Of a stretch of 64,000 nucleotides of DNA, positions 40,098 to 49,319 are shown piece by piece (position 1 is the stretch's first letter; every line of letters begins with the position of its first letter). This DNA comes from Falsiroseomonas selenitidurans. GTDB taxonomy: Bacteria; Pseudomonadota; Alphaproteobacteria; Acetobacterales; Acetobacteraceae. A program made the translations under genes and the position numbers. Location: the NCBI RefSeq assembly GCF_012103215.1, contig NZ_JAAVNE010000021.1, positions 1 through 64,000 on the forward strand. The letters are read 5' to 3'. Below the pieces are notes generated by a model that made no database searches, was not told where the DNA came from, and saw only the letters and a program-made list of their open reading frames with translations.

Positions 40098-41438
40098 TCA
40101 GGCGGCGGTCAGCCGCACGCGCAGCCCCGGCGCCGCATCCTCCAGCGCCAGGGCCAGCCCGTGCAGTTCCGCCACCGCGGCGACCAGCGCCAAGCCGAGA
40201 CCCGTGCCGGCGCTGCTGCGGCTGGCATCCAGGCGGTGGAAGCGGCGCAGCACCAGGGCGCGGGCCTCGGCGGGGATGCCGGGGCCGTCATCCACCACGG
40301 TGATCTCCGGCCCCGGGCGCAGCGCCAGCGTCACCCGCCCGCCTTCCCGCCCATGCCGGATGGCGTTCTCCACCAGGTTCGCCAGCATCTGCGCCAACAG
40401 GTCGCGATCCCCCTGCAGGGTGACGTCGGGGGCGAGGTCCAGCGCCAGGGTCTGGCCACGTTCCGCGGCGGCGCCGGCGTAGAGTTCCGCCACCGTCTCC
40501 GCCACCTCGGCCAGCGCCACGGCCCGGAATCCGGCGCGGCGGGCGCCGCTTTCCACCTGGGCGATGCGCAGCAGGGCGGCGAAGATCTCCAGGATGCGGT
40601 CGCATTCGGCCACCGCCGCCTCCGCCTCCTCCCCCTCCAGGGTCTCCAGGCGCTGGCGCAGGCGGGTCAGGGGCGTGCGCAGGTCATGCGCGATGTCGTC
40701 CGTCACCTGGCGCAGCGCGGCCATGGTGGCCTGCAGGCGGTCCAGCGTGGCGTTCAGGCGGCGGGCCAGCCGGTCGAATTCGTCGCCGCCCGGCCGCGCC
40801 GGCAGCCGCGTCTCCAGCCGCCCGGCCTCCACCTCCGCCAGGGCGCGCTCCATCTGCGCGGCGCGGCGCACCACGCTGCGCCCCACCACCAGCCCGCCGC
40901 CCAGCGCCAGCAGCAGCGCCGCACCCCCCACCCAGCCGGCGGCGCCCAGCAACCGCGCCTCCAGCTCCCGCACCGGGGCCAGGTCGCGGCCGACCAGCAG
41001 GAAGAATCCGCCGCGCAGCGCCGTGCCATAGGCCAGCAGCACGCTGTCCGCCGCCGCGGAATCGAGCCGCATGGTGGCCCAGCCATCCGGCCGCGGCGCC
41101 ACCGCCAGGTTGCCGGCCACCCGCCCTCCATCCGGCCCGGACAGGAAGAAATACTGCGTGCCGCTGCGGTCGGAGGCGATGCGCGCCTCGATGGACAAGG
41201 CGAGCGAGGGCGCGCCCCCCAGCCGCGCCGCGTTCAGCAGCACGCCGACATCGCGCTCGATCTCCGCCTGGATCTGCTGCGCCGCGAAGCGGGAGGAGGC
41301 CCAGAAGCCGATCCCGGCCAGCAGCAGCGTGCCCAGCAGGGTCAGCGCCAGGTGCAGCAGGGTGATGCGGAAGCCGGTGGTGGCGTACCAGCGGGTCGGC
41401 CGATCCTCCTGGGTCCGGTCCTCCTGGATCTCAGGCAT
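40098..41438 (-). CDS. Sensor histidine kinase (HisKA type)
   Basis: 446 residues. One membrane segment lies near residues 25-45, a ~115-residue periplasmic sensor region follows, and the second segment is near 165-187. Then comes a HAMP domain ('LPARPGGDEFDRLARRLN'), the phospho-acceptor His251 in 'DDIAHDLRTPLTRLR', the N-box 'NLVENAIRHG', and 'VVDDGPGIPAEA' and 'GTGLGLALVAAVAELHG' of the ATPase. It autophosphorylates and passes phosphate to the regulator whose gene it overlaps by eight bases. Ligand unknown; the divergent DegP gene suggests envelope stress. Confidence 0.92.
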   Translation of the reverse strand: MPEIQEDRTQEDRPTRWYATTGFRITLLHLALTLLGTLLLAGIGFWASSRFAAQQIQAEIERDVGVLLNAARLGGAPSLALSIEARIASDRSGTQYFFLSGPDGGRVAGNLAVAPRPDGWATMRLDSAAADSVLLAYGTALRGGFFLLVGRDLAPVRELEARLLGAAGWVGGAALLLALGGGLVVGRSVVRRAAQMERALAEVEAGRLETRLPARPGGDEFDRLARRLNATLDRLQATMAALRQVTDDIAHDLRTPLTRLRQRLETLEGEEAEAAVAECDRILEIFAALLRIAQVESGARRAGFRAVALAEVAETVAELYAGAAAERGQTLALDLAPDVTLQGDRDLLAQMLANLVENAIRHGREGGRVTLALRPGPEITVVDDGPGIPAEARALVLRRFHRLDASRSSAGTGLGLALVAAVAELHGLALALEDAAPGLRVRLTAA

Positions 41439-42102
41439 CGGACGGGCGCGCCACGTAGCCGGCGCCGCGCAGGGTGTGGATCAGGCTCGGCTCCCCCAGC
41501 TTGGCGCGCAGCCGGCTGATATGCGTCTCCACCACGCTGGTCTTCGGGTCGAAATGGATCTCCCACACCTGTTCCAGCAGCATGTTGCGCGTCACCACCC
41601 GCCCGGCATGGCGCAGCAGCACCTCCAGCAGCCGGAACTCCCGCGGCTGCAGGTCGATCCGCTGCCCCGCCCGGCTCACGCTGCGGCGCAGCAGGTCCAT
41701 CTCCAGATCGGCCACCCGCAGCGTGCTGGGCTCCGCGTTCAGCGCCGGGCGGCGGCCCAGCGCATGCACCCGGGCCAGCAGCTCGGCAAAGGCGAAGGGC
41801 TTGGCGAGATAGTCATCCGCGCCGGAATCCAGCCCCTCCACCCGGTCGCCCAGCCCGGCGCGGGCGGTCAGCATCAGGGCGGGGGTCGCCACGCCGGCGG
41901 CGCGCAGCGCGCGGACCAGGCCGAGGCCATCCAGCGCCGGCAGCATCCGGTCCACCACCAGCAGGTCGTAGCCGCCGCCGATCGCCTCCATCAGCCCGGC
42001 CCTGCCATCCGCCACATGGTGCACCAAGTGGCCCGCCCCGGTCAGGCCGCGGGAGACCTCCGCCGCCGTGCCGGCATCGTCCTCCACCAGCAGGATGCGC
42101 AA
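41431..42102 (-). CDS. OmpR-family response regulator
   Basis: 223 residues from a TTG start at 42102 with a strong GGAGGAGG site. Receiver domain with 'LVEDD', phospho-acceptor Asp51 in 'DLLVVDRMLP', Thr in 'MLTARAG' and Lys in 'YLAKPF'. The C-terminal winged helix has 'LQPREFRLLEVLLRHAGRV' and 'TSVVETHISRLRAKLGEP', ending 'HTLRGAGYVARP'. It should bind DNA as a dimer. It pairs with the overlapping kinase gene and faces the degP gene across 116 bases. Confidence 0.94.
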   Translation of the reverse strand: MRILLVEDDAGTAAEVSRGLTGAGHLVHHVADGRAGLMEAIGGGYDLLVVDRMLPALDGLGLVRALRAAGVATPALMLTARAGLGDRVEGLDSGADDYLAKPFAFAELLARVHALGRRPALNAEPSTLRVADLEMDLLRRSVSRAGQRIDLQPREFRLLEVLLRHAGRVVTRNMLLEQVWEIHFDPKTSVVETHISRLRAKLGEPSLIHTLRGAGYVARPSDA

Positions 42103-42118
42103 GGACCGCCTCCTCCAA

Positions 42119-42135
42119 CCTTACCAATTCGTAGG
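42119..42135. promoter_or_regulatory. Possible operator between the regulator and degP
   Basis: CCTTACCAATTCGTAGG is an imperfect inverted repeat (CCTTAC...GTAGG) with an AATT centre, the only AT-containing island in the 116-base gap. A site here could let the OmpR-type regulator control itself and degP. No comparison was possible. Confidence 0.3.
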
Positions 42136-42218
42136 ACAGCCGCGAGGCCCCGGTGAGAGGGCCACCCGAGATGGCAGGTCGGGCCATCCAGGATGGCATC
42201 CAGCAGAAGGACGACGCC

Positions 42219-43727
42219 ATGAGCAACTCCCCCACCCCCGCCCCGCGCCGCCGCGGCCTGCTCGCCGCCGGCCTGCTTGCCTTCGCGCTCGGCACCAGCG
42301 CGCTCACCACCCTGCCTTTCGCCGGCAACGCCCAGCCCTCCCCGACCCCTGGCGCCGCCATCACCCTGCCGCGTCAGGCCGGCCCGGAGGGCTTCGGCGA
42401 CCTCGCCGCCCGCGTCGCCCCCGCCGTGGTGCGGGTGACGGTGACCGGCCGGGCGCAGGCCGCGGCGGCGACCGAAGTGCCGCCGCAGCTGCGCGGCACG
42501 CCGCTGGAGGACTTCTTCCGCCGCTTCGAAGGCCAGCAGCGCCCCGGCCCGCGCCCCCCCCAGGGCCGGCGCAGCATGGGCCAGGGCAGCGGCTTCATCA
42601 TCGACCCGGCCGGCTACATCGTCACCAACAACCATGTGGTGGGGGAAGCCAGCACCGTCCGCGTCGAACTCGCCGATGGGCGGGAGCTGGAGGCCCGGGT
42701 GGTCGGCCGCGACCCGCAGACCGACCTCGCCGTGCTGAAGGTGGAAGCCGGCGGAACCCTGCCCAGCCTCAGCTGGGGCGACAGCGATGCGCTGCGCGTC
42801 GGCGACTGGGTGGTGGCCATGGGCAACCCCTTCGGCCTTGGTGGGTCGGTGACCGCCGGCATCGTCTCCGCCCGCGGGCGGCAGATCGGCGCCGGGCCCT
42901 ATGACGACTTCATCCAGACCGATGCGCCGATCAACCCGGGCAATTCCGGCGGCCCGCTGTTCAACGCGAATGGCGAGGTGGTGGGCATCAACACCGCCAT
43001 CTACGCGCCCTCCGGCGGCAATGTCGGCATCGGCTTCGCGGTGCCCGCCCGCATGGCGCGCAACGTGATCGCCGATCTGCAGCGGGATGGCGTGGTGGCG
43101 CGCGGCTGGCTTGGCGTGTCGATGCAGCCGATCGACAGCGAACTGGCCTCCGCCCTGAACCTGCCGAACCAGCAGGGCGCGCTGGTCGCCGGGGTGGAGC
43201 CGCGCAGCCCCGCCGCCCGCGCCGGCCTGCGTTCCGGCGACGTGGTGGTGCGCCTGGGCGACAGGGAGATCGCCAGCCCGCGCGACCTCGCCATCGCCGT
43301 GGCCGAACAGCAGCCGCAGAGCGAAGCCGCCATCACCGTGCTGCGGGATGGGGAACGCGTGCAGCGCCAGGTGACGATCGGCCTGCGGGAACAGCCGCAG
43401 CAGCAGGCCGGCGCCCGGCAGGGCGGGTCGGGCCAGGCTGGGGCGGAGGCCGCCCCGGCCACGCTCGGCCTGCGGCTGATGCCGCGCAAGGGCGAAGGCG
43501 CCGGCGTGCAGGTGGCGGAGGTGCAGCCGGGCAGCCTGGCCGCCAGCCGCGGCCTGCGCCCCGGCGACGTGATCCTGCGCATCGGCGGGCAGGAGGTGCG
43601 CAACCCGCGCGACGTGACGGAGGCGCTGGGCGCCGCACGCCGCGCGGGGCGGGAGGCGGTGGCCTTCCAGATCGACCGCGAGGGTGGCCGCGCCTTCGTC
43701 GCCGTGCCGCTGCGCGAGCAGGGCTGA
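42219..43727 (+). CDS. degP: Do-family periplasmic serine protease (DegP/MucD)
   Basis: 502 residues from ATG 42219 with AGAAGG upstream. A signal peptide covers about 1-35 ('[20 protein letters not shown]'). The trypsin-like domain has His139 in 'TNNHVVG', Asp169 in 'QTDLAVLKV' and Ser243 in 'PGNSGGPLF'. Two PDZ domains follow, split by a Gln/Gly-rich linker near 390-410; the second holds '[15 protein letters not shown]'. It degrades or refolds damaged envelope proteins. Its divergent two-component pair is a common arrangement in alphaproteobacteria. Confidence 0.95.
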   Translation: MSNSPTPAPRRRGLLAAGLLAFALGTSALTTLPFAGNAQPSPTPGAAITLPRQAGPEGFGDLAARVAPAVVRVTVTGRAQAAAATEVPPQLRGTPLEDFFRRFEGQQRPGPRPPQGRRSMGQGSGFIIDPAGYIVTNNHVVGEASTVRVELADGRELEARVVGRDPQTDLAVLKVEAGGTLPSLSWGDSDALRVGDWVVAMGNPFGLGGSVTAGIVSARGRQIGAGPYDDFIQTDAPINPGNSGGPLFNANGEVVGINTAIYAPSGGNVGIGFAVPARMARNVIADLQRDGVVARGWLGVSMQPIDSELASALNLPNQQGALVAGVEPRSPAARAGLRSGDVVVRLGDREIASPRDLAIAVAEQQPQSEAAITVLRDGERVQRQVTIGLREQPQQQAGARQGGSGQAGAEAAPATLGLRLMPRKGEGAGVQVAEVQPGSLAASRGLRPGDVILRIGGQEVRNPRDVTEALGAARRAGREAVAFQIDREGGRAFVAVPLREQG

Positions 43728-43792
43728 GGCGGCATCACGCCGCCCGGCTTCGTGCCCCTGCGGGGGGCGGGGCGGGCGGCGTGGACCCTGGC

Positions 43793-43843
43793 GCCGCCGG
43801 GTGGGCTTTCAGCCGCCCGGCGGCGTGCCAGCTTCTTGTTTTT
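43793..43843 (+). terminator. Intrinsic terminator of degP
   Basis: A 9-bp stem GCCGCCGGG/CCCGGCGGC (43793-43801 with 43816-43824), whose loop can pair further (GGCT/AGCC), is followed by the T-rich CTTCTTGTTTTT. It lies 65 bases past the degP stop. Confidence 0.72.
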
Positions 43844-43929
43844 GCGCATTTCCCGAGTCGCCGGGCGATTCCGCCCGACCTGGAAATGCTCTACCCTTCG
43901 CGCCAACCTGCGAAGGAACGTCCCCCAGA

Positions 43930-44790
43930 ATGACCGCCACCGAACGCCGCCAGGCCTTCCGCGCCGTGCTCGCCGGCCCGGGCTGCGTGCACCCCGCCTC
44001 CGTCTTCGATGCCGTCTCCGGCCGCATCGCCGCCGATCTCGGCTTCGAGACGGCGATCCTGGGCGGCTCCGTCGCTTCGCTGGCCGTGCTCGGCGCGCCG
44101 GACCACATCGTGCTGACGCTGACCGAATTCGCCGACCTCATCCGCCGCATCACCCGCGGCGGGGCGCCGCCGCTGCTGGTCGATGCCGATCATGGCTACG
44201 GCAATGCGCTGTCCGTGATGCGCACGGTGGAGGAGCTGGAGGCCGCCGGCGTCGCCGCCCTGACCATCGAGGACACGCTGCTGCCCCGCCCCTATGGCCC
44301 GGAGGCCACGGCGCTGCTGCCGCTGGCGGAAGGCTTGGGCAAGATCCGCGCGGCGCTCGCCGCCCGCACCGACCCGTCGCTGGTCATCGTCGCCCGCACC
44401 TCCGCCCTGGCCGTCACGGGGGTGGAGGATGCGGTGGCGCGCGCCACCGCCTATGCGCAGGCGGGGGCGGACGGCATCTTCGTCACCGGGCTGGCGGATC
44501 CCGCCCAGCTCGATGCCCTGCGGGCGGCAACCGGCCTGCCGATCCTGGTGGGCAGCGCCAAGGCCGGGCTGGGCGGCGCCGCCACCCTGGCGCAGCACGG
44601 CGCGCGGGTGGCGCTGCAGGGCCACGCCACCTTCCCCGCCGCCATGCAGGCGGTGCACGAGACGCTGAAGGCGCTGCGGGAAGGCACGGCCCCGAAGGAC
44701 CTCAAGGGCCTGCCGGATGCGGCCAGCACGAAGCGCTGGCAGCGCGAGGAACACTACGACGCGGCGATCCGCGACTTCCTGGGCGGCTGA
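43930..44790 (+). CDS. Oxaloacetate decarboxylase-like, ICL/PEP mutase superfamily
   Basis: 286 residues from ATG 43930 with AAGGA upstream. 'ASVFDAVSGRIAADLGFETA', 'LGGSVASLAVLGAPD', 'LLVDADHGYGNALSVMRTVE' and 'AALTIEDTLLPRPYG' match recalled oxaloacetate decarboxylase PA4872 closely, including the Mg-binding Asp/Glu residues. The reaction would be oxaloacetate to pyruvate and CO2; related proteins act on other 2-oxo dicarboxylates. Cytoplasmic. Single gene between the degP terminator and an MFS gene. Confidence 0.82.
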   Translation: MTATERRQAFRAVLAGPGCVHPASVFDAVSGRIAADLGFETAILGGSVASLAVLGAPDHIVLTLTEFADLIRRITRGGAPPLLVDADHGYGNALSVMRTVEELEAAGVAALTIEDTLLPRPYGPEATALLPLAEGLGKIRAALAARTDPSLVIVARTSALAVTGVEDAVARATAYAQAGADGIFVTGLADPAQLDALRAATGLPILVGSAKAGLGGAATLAQHGARVALQGHATFPAAMQAVHETLKALREGTAPKDLKGLPDAASTKRWQREEHYDAAIRDFLGG

Positions 44791-44880
44791 AGCCCCCCTT
44801 CCGTCGCGCGGGCCTTGGCCCATACTGCCCGCGACGACGGAGGAAATGGTCCAGGTGACGATGCGGGAGGCTTCCTGCGC

Positions 44881-46128
44881 GTGACGCCCCTGCTGCGCCT
44901 GGCGAGCCTGGCGCCGTTTCGCCAGGCGGCCTTCCGCCGGCAATTCCCGGCCGACCTCGCCACCTCCTGGGCCTTCGAGATCGAGACGCTGGTGCTCGGC
45001 TGGTTCGTGCTGGTCGAAACCGGCTCCGTCGTCTGGCTGACCGCCTTCGCGGCGCTGCAGTTCCTGGGCACGCTGGTGGCACCGATGTTCGGCGTGGTGG
45101 GCGATCGCATCGGCCATCGCCGGCTGCTGGCCGCCATGCGCGGCTTCTACGCCTGCCAGGCGGCCGCCATCGCCGCCATGGCGCTGGGCGGCACGCTGGG
45201 GCCGTGGCAGGTGGTGGCGGTGGCGGCGCTGATGGGGCTGGTGCGGCCTTCCGACCTCGGCCTGCGCAGCGCGCTGATCGCGGCCAGCATGCCGCCGGCG
45301 CAGATGACGCAGGCCATGGGCATCTCCCGCAGCACGGCGGATTCCGCGCGCATCGCCGGGGCACTGGCCGGGGCCGGGCTGGTGGCGACGCTGGGCCTGG
45401 GCGCGGCCTACCTGGTGGTGACGGGGCTGTACCTGTTCTCGCTCGCCTGCACGCTGAGCATGGCGGTGCCGGCGCGGCCGCGCCTCGCCCGTGCCTCCCC
45501 CTGGCGGGAATTGCGCGACGGCATCGCCCATGTGCGCGGCAACCCGCCGCTGCTGGCCACGATGCTGCTGGCCTTCCTGGTGAACCTGGCGGCCTTCCCC
45601 ACCACCGGCGGCCTGCTGCCCTTCGTGGCGCGGGAGATCTACGGGCTGGACCGCAGCGGCCTGGGCACGCTGGTCGCCTGTTTCGCCGGCGGCGCACTGG
45701 CCGGCACGCTGGTGGTGATCGCCCGCGGGGCGGCGCTGGCGCCGGCGCGCAGCATGGTGCTGTCCTGCCTCGCTTGGTTTCCCATGCTGATGGTCTTCGC
45801 CTGGATCCGCGACCCGGCGCCGGGCATGGTGCTGATGGCGCTGATCGGCTTCACGCAGTCCTTCGCCATGGTGCCGATGTCCGTCATCCTGCTGCGCTGC
45901 GCGGCGGAGCCGTTCCGCGGCCGCGTCATGGGGCTGCGGATGCTGGCGGTCTATGGGCTGCCGATCGGCCTGCTGCTGTCCGGCCCGGCCATCGCCGGGC
46001 TGGGCTTCGCCGCCGCCACCACGCTGTATGCGGCGCTGGGCCTGGGCTGCACGGTGGCGATCGGGCTGGCTTTCCGGCGCCACCTGTGGCCGCGCACGGC
46101 CATCGCCAACACGCCGCGACCGGGGTGA
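44881..46128 (+). CDS. MFS transporter
   Basis: 415 residues from GTG 44881, chosen for GGGAGG ten bases upstream. Twelve hydrophobic segments can be counted; 'GVVGDRIGHRRLLAAMRG' is the loop 2-3 motif and 'RPSDLGLRSALIAASMPP' the central region. The layout resembles the enterobactin exporter-like (EntS/MFS_3) group, an efflux type. Substrate unknown. Confidence 0.85.
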   Translation: MTPLLRLASLAPFRQAAFRRQFPADLATSWAFEIETLVLGWFVLVETGSVVWLTAFAALQFLGTLVAPMFGVVGDRIGHRRLLAAMRGFYACQAAAIAAMALGGTLGPWQVVAVAALMGLVRPSDLGLRSALIAASMPPAQMTQAMGISRSTADSARIAGALAGAGLVATLGLGAAYLVVTGLYLFSLACTLSMAVPARPRLARASPWRELRDGIAHVRGNPPLLATMLLAFLVNLAAFPTTGGLLPFVAREIYGLDRSGLGTLVACFAGGALAGTLVVIARGAALAPARSMVLSCLAWFPMLMVFAWIRDPAPGMVLMALIGFTQSFAMVPMSVILLRCAAEPFRGRVMGLRMLAVYGLPIGLLLSGPAIAGLGFAAATTLYAALGLGCTVAIGLAFRRHLWPRTAIANTPRPG

Positions 46129-46152
46129 CGGCCCGGACGCTTCATCCGCCCG

Positions 46153-46611
46153 TCAGCGCCCTGGCGAAACCGGGGCGAGGCTGGCGGCCGGGCGCGCCGC
46201 TAGCCAGCGGGCGCCGGCCATGCCGGCGAACATGGCGGCCAGGAACAGCCAGGCCGGGGCGCCGCCGGTGGTCAGCGCGGTCAGCGCCGGGCCGGGGCAG
46301 AAGCCGGCCAGGCCCCAGCCGATACCGAAGATTGCCGGCCCGAGGAGGATACGAGTGTCGAGGTCGGTGGCTGTGGGCAGGTGGAAGCGCGTGTCGAACA
46401 GCGGCCGCGGCCGGCGCAGCACCAGGCGGTAGCCCAGCGCGGTCACGGCAACGGCGCCGGCCAGGACGAAGGCCAGGCTGGGATCCCAGCCGCCGGCCGG
46501 AATGGCGGCGAGGTCGAGGAAGTTCAGCACCTTCGCCGGGTCCGCCATGCCGGCGATCACGAGCCCGAGGCCGAGGACCAGGCCGATGGCGAAGTGCAGC
46601 AGGATCAGCAT
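46153..46611 (-). CDS. YeeE/YedE (DUF6691) membrane protein
   Basis: 152 residues from ATG 46611. 'FAIGLVLGLGLVIAGMADPAK' opens the first half-repeat with 'GMADPAKVLNFLD'; 'GPAIFGIGWGLAGFCPGPALT' carries the conserved Cys of 'GFCPGPAL'. Together with the next gene it makes a split YedE pair (PmpA/PmpB type), homologous to the thiosulfate transporter TsuA, in which Cys residues relay sulfur across the inner membrane. Last gene of a three-gene operon. Confidence 0.88.
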   Translation of the reverse strand: MLILLHFAIGLVLGLGLVIAGMADPAKVLNFLDLAAIPAGGWDPSLAFVLAGAVAVTALGYRLVLRRPRPLFDTRFHLPTATDLDTRILLGPAIFGIGWGLAGFCPGPALTALTTGGAPAWLFLAAMFAGMAGARWLAARPAASLAPVSPGR

Positions 46612-46619
46612 GGTGCGCC

Positions 46620-47048
46620 TCAGAGCAGATGGCGGGTTGCGAGGACGGTGGCGAAGGCCGTCGCCATGAACACCGCCGTGGCGACCAGGGAGCGCCGCGA
46701 CAGCCGCGCCAGGCCACAGACCCCGTGGCCGGACGTGCAGCCATTGCCCCACACCGCGCCGAAGCCCACCAGCAGGCCGGCCAGCGCCAGGAGGGGCAGG
46801 GAGGCCTCGATCCGCGGCACCGGCACCGTGCCCGTCACCAGCCCCGCCACCAGCGGTGCCAGGACGATGCCGAGCACGAAGGCGAGCCGTCCGCCCAGGC
46901 CGGCATCGGCATAGGGCGGCAGCAGGCGGGCGGCGATGCCGCTGATGCCGGCGATGCGCCCGGTGGCGGCCATCAGCGCCACCGCGGCGGCGCCGATCAG
47001 GGCGCCGCCGAGCAGCGAAGCGGCTGGCGTGAAGGCGGTGGCGATCAT
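46620..47048 (-). CDS. YeeE/YedE membrane protein, partner subunit
   Basis: 142 residues from ATG 47048, two bases after the DUF2892 stop. 'LLGGALIGAAAVALMAATG' and 'GRIAGISGI' start it; the key motif 'GNGCTSGHGVCGLARLS' holds two Cys. Four membrane segments. It forms the other half of the split YedE transporter for a sulfur species (thiosulfate or similar), nine bases before the downstream partner. Confidence 0.88.
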   Translation of the reverse strand: MIATAFTPAASLLGGALIGAAAVALMAATGRIAGISGIAARLLPPYADAGLGGRLAFVLGIVLAPLVAGLVTGTVPVPRIEASLPLLALAGLLVGFGAVWGNGCTSGHGVCGLARLSRRSLVATAVFMATAFATVLATRHLL

Positions 47049-47049
47049 G

Positions 47050-47268
47050 TCAGGCCTTGCCGGCCGGGCAGGTGCGGATACCCAGCAGCGTGTAGGCCGG
47101 GCAGAACCGGAAGGCGGCGGTGCCAATCATCACCACGCCCCAGGCCACCACCGCGTAGCGCCAGGCGCCCAGCGGCGCGAAGGCCTCCGCCAGCAGGAAA
47201 GGGGCAAGGACCAGCACGGCGCCGAGGAGAAAGCGCAGGGTGCGATCGAGCGAACCGACATTGGCCAT
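47050..47268 (-). CDS. DUF2892 (YgaP-type) small membrane protein
   Basis: 72 residues. 'NVGSLDRTLRFLLGAVLVL' and 'GTAAFRFCPAYTLLGIRTCP' match DUF2892, the membrane part of the rhodanese YgaP; both Cys are present. Two membrane helices. Usually found with YedE proteins and rhodaneses in sulfide/thiosulfate metabolism. First gene of the operon, directly behind a strong promoter. Confidence 0.87.
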   Translation of the reverse strand: MANVGSLDRTLRFLLGAVLVLAPFLLAEAFAPLGAWRYAVVAWGVVMIGTAAFRFCPAYTLLGIRTCPAGKA

Positions 47269-47299
47269 GATCTGATTCCTTCAGCGGATGGGTAATAGA

Positions 47300-47329
47300 T
47301 TTATATCTTCGTATCTTCTAATATGTCAA
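47300..47329 (-). promoter_or_regulatory. Promoter and likely operator of the DUF2892-YedE operon
   Basis: On the - strand TTGACA (47329-47324), an 18-base spacer and TATAAA (47305-47300) form a near-consensus promoter about 32 bases before the DUF2892 start. The spacer is AT-rich, unlike the surroundings, and holds a direct repeat GAAGATA (- strand, at period 10). A repressor binding across -35/-10 is likely; the expected ArsR-type BigR gene is not in the window. Confidence 0.78.
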
Positions 47330-47394
47330 CATGAACGAGGGCGATGAAGACGACCCCCCGCGGTGCTGATGGCGGCCAGGGCAATATGCTGGAG

Positions 47395-47425
47395 CCGTTT
47401 CACCGTCTTCGCTTGCGGTGAACGG
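47395..47425 (-). terminator. Stem-loop after the MFS gene
   Basis: CCGTTTCACCG pairs with CGGTGAACGG (one bulged base) around a 10-base loop, 2 bases past the MFS stop at 47428. There is no T-run in the - direction, so it may be an RNA-end stabiliser or weak terminator. Confidence 0.4.
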
Positions 47426-47427
47426 TT

Positions 47428-48642
47428 CTAGCGCAGCCGCCGCGCCCGCAGCAGCAGCCAGCCGACGATCGCCAGATTGGCGGCGTTCCACGCCATGCCG
47501 TTCAGGAAGGCCATGGCGTAGGACCCGGTCCAGTCGAACACCACGCCGGAAAGCCAGCCGCCCAGCGCCATGCCCAGCAGCGTCGCCATCAGCACGATGC
47601 CCACCCGGGTGCCGGCCTGGCTGGCGGGAAAATACTCCCGCACGATCACCGCGTAGCTCGGCACGATGCCGCCCTGAAACAGGCCGAACAGGGCGGAGAT
47701 CAGGTACAGCGACACCAGGCTGTCGAAGAACAGGTAGAAGGCCAGCGCCACCGCCTGCAGGGTGGCACCCAGCATCAGCGTGCCCAGCCCGCCGATGCGA
47801 TCGGCGATGAAGCCGGACGCGATGCGGGAGACGATGCCGCAGGCCAGCATCAGGGACAGCATCTCCGTCCCCCGCGCCACGCCGTAGCCCAGGTCGCCGC
47901 AATAGGCGACGATGTGCACCTGCGGCATGGCCATGGCGACGCAGCAGCCCACCCCGGCCAGGCCGAGCAGCGCGGTCAGGCCGTTCGGCGTCAGCCCCAG
48001 CGGGCGGCTGGCCGGCGGCGCCGGGCTGCCGGCCGGCCGCGGCGCGGCGCGCGGTGGCCGGGCACGCAGCAGCAGGGCCAGCGGCAGCATGGTGACCAGC
48101 AGCACCACGCCCACCACCAGGTGGGCGGTGCGCCAGCCCTGCGCCGTGATCAGCGCCTGCACCACCGGCGGCCAGACCGTGCCGGCCAGGTAGTTGCCGG
48201 AGGCGGCCAGCGCCACGGCGATGCCGCGCCGCCGGCGGAACCACAGCGAGGCATCGGCCATCAGCGGCCCGAAGGCGGCGGAAGAGCCCAGCGCGCCGAT
48301 CAGCACGCCCTGCACCAGCGCGAAGACCGTCAGGCTGGGGGCGAAGGCGGCCAGGATGTAGCCGCCGCCCAGCATGACCGTGCCGCCCAGCAGCGGCACC
48401 ATGATGCCGAAGCGGTCCGCCAGCCGGCCCATCAGGATGCCGCCGCCGGCGAAGCCGATCATGGTCAGGGTATAGGGTAGCGAGGCCTCGCCTCGTGTGG
48501 CGCCGAATTCCGCCTGCACATGCGGCAGCGCCACCACCACGGACCACATGCCGGCGCCGCCCAGCGTCGCCAGGGCGACGATCGCGGCCAGCCGGGTCCA
48601 GGCCTGCCGGCTGTCCAGCACCGCCTCCGCGGCCGGGGTCAC
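47428..48642 (-). CDS. MFS transporter, oxalate/formate or monocarboxylate type
   Basis: 404 residues from GTG 48642, which overlaps the nitroreductase stop by four bases (GTGA). Twelve membrane segments. 'GMWSVVVALPHVQAEFGATRG', 'GRLADRFGIMVPLLGGTVML', 'RRRGIAVALAASGNYLAG' and 'IASGFIADRIGG' fit the OFA/monocarboxylate carrier group. Coupling to a nitroreductase gene suggests a shared, unknown substrate. Confidence 0.83.
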   Translation of the reverse strand: MTPAAEAVLDSRQAWTRLAAIVALATLGGAGMWSVVVALPHVQAEFGATRGEASLPYTLTMIGFAGGGILMGRLADRFGIMVPLLGGTVMLGGGYILAAFAPSLTVFALVQGVLIGALGSSAAFGPLMADASLWFRRRRGIAVALAASGNYLAGTVWPPVVQALITAQGWRTAHLVVGVVLLVTMLPLALLLRARPPRAAPRPAGSPAPPASRPLGLTPNGLTALLGLAGVGCCVAMAMPQVHIVAYCGDLGYGVARGTEMLSLMLACGIVSRIASGFIADRIGGLGTLMLGATLQAVALAFYLFFDSLVSLYLISALFGLFQGGIVPSYAVIVREYFPASQAGTRVGIVLMATLLGMALGGWLSGVVFDWTGSYAMAFLNGMAWNAANLAIVGWLLLRARRLR

Positions 48643-49319
48643 GCCGGGCCGAAGGTGACGAAGTCGGCCAGCGGGGCGCGTTCCGTGCGCAGCCGGTTGG
48701 CTGGCTCCGCCGGGTCCTCGAACCCGAGCGACATGCCGCAGACCAGGGTCTGGTCCGCCGGCAGGGCGAGCATGGCGCGGACCACGTCGTGATGCTCGCA
48801 GAAGGCGGCCTGGGCACAGCTGTGCAGGCCGAAGCCGCGCGCCGCGAGCATGATGGATTGCAGGAACATCCCGAAATCCAGCCAGGAGCCCTGTTCCAGA
48901 TCCCGGTCGATGGTGAAGAACAGGCCCACCGGGGCGCCGAAGAAGTCGAAGTTGCGGGCGCGCTGGGCGTGGCCGGCCGCGGTGTCGCCACGCGCCACCC
49001 CGGCCAGTTCGTAAAGCGCCCAGCCGGATCGGCGGCGCCGCGAAAGGTAGGGCTCGCGCCATTGCCGCGGGTAGTAATGGTATTCGCGCGCCGGGGCGGC
49101 ACCGGCATCGTGCGCCGCGCGCAGGGCGGCGGAAAGCCGCCCCTTCTCCGCCCCCTGCGTCACCCGCACCCGCCAGGGCTGGATGTTGGAGCCGGAGGGA
49201 GCGCGGGCGGCGGCGGCCAGGATGGTCTCGATCGCCGCGCGCGGCACCGGGTCCGGCAGGAAGCCGCGCGTGCTGTGGCGCGTGGCCAGGGCCTCGAACA
49301 CGTCAATGCCCTGCGGCAT
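48639..49319 (-). CDS. Nitroreductase family FMN protein
   Basis: 226 residues from ATG 49319; ATG 49337 would add six. 'ATRHSTRGFLPDPVPRAAIE' and 'AARAPSGSNIQPWRVRVTQG' hold the FMN-phosphate contacts typical of the family. 'LQSIMLAARGFGLHSCAQAAF' and 'VCGMSLGFEDPAEPANRLRT' follow. It reduces nitro groups, quinones or related compounds with NAD(P)H as a homodimer. It is the first gene of a two-gene unit with the MFS carrier. Confidence 0.9.
   Translation of the reverse strand: MPQGIDVFEALATRHSTRGFLPDPVPRAAIETILAAAARAPSGSNIQPWRVRVTQGAEKGRLSAALRAAHDAGAAPAREYHYYPRQWREPYLSRRRRSGWALYELAGVARGDTAAGHAQRARNFDFFGAPVGLFFTIDRDLEQGSWLDFGMFLQSIMLAARGFGLHSCAQAAFCEHHDVVRAMLALPADQTLVCGMSLGFEDPAEPANRLRTERAPLADFVTFGPA

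Noticed and set aside
47331..47418. Tiny + strand frames starting ATG 47331 (12 codons) and 47344 (25 codons)
   Set aside because: No ribosome-binding site, no family similarity, and they overlap the operon promoter; I looked here for a BigR-type regulator and found none.
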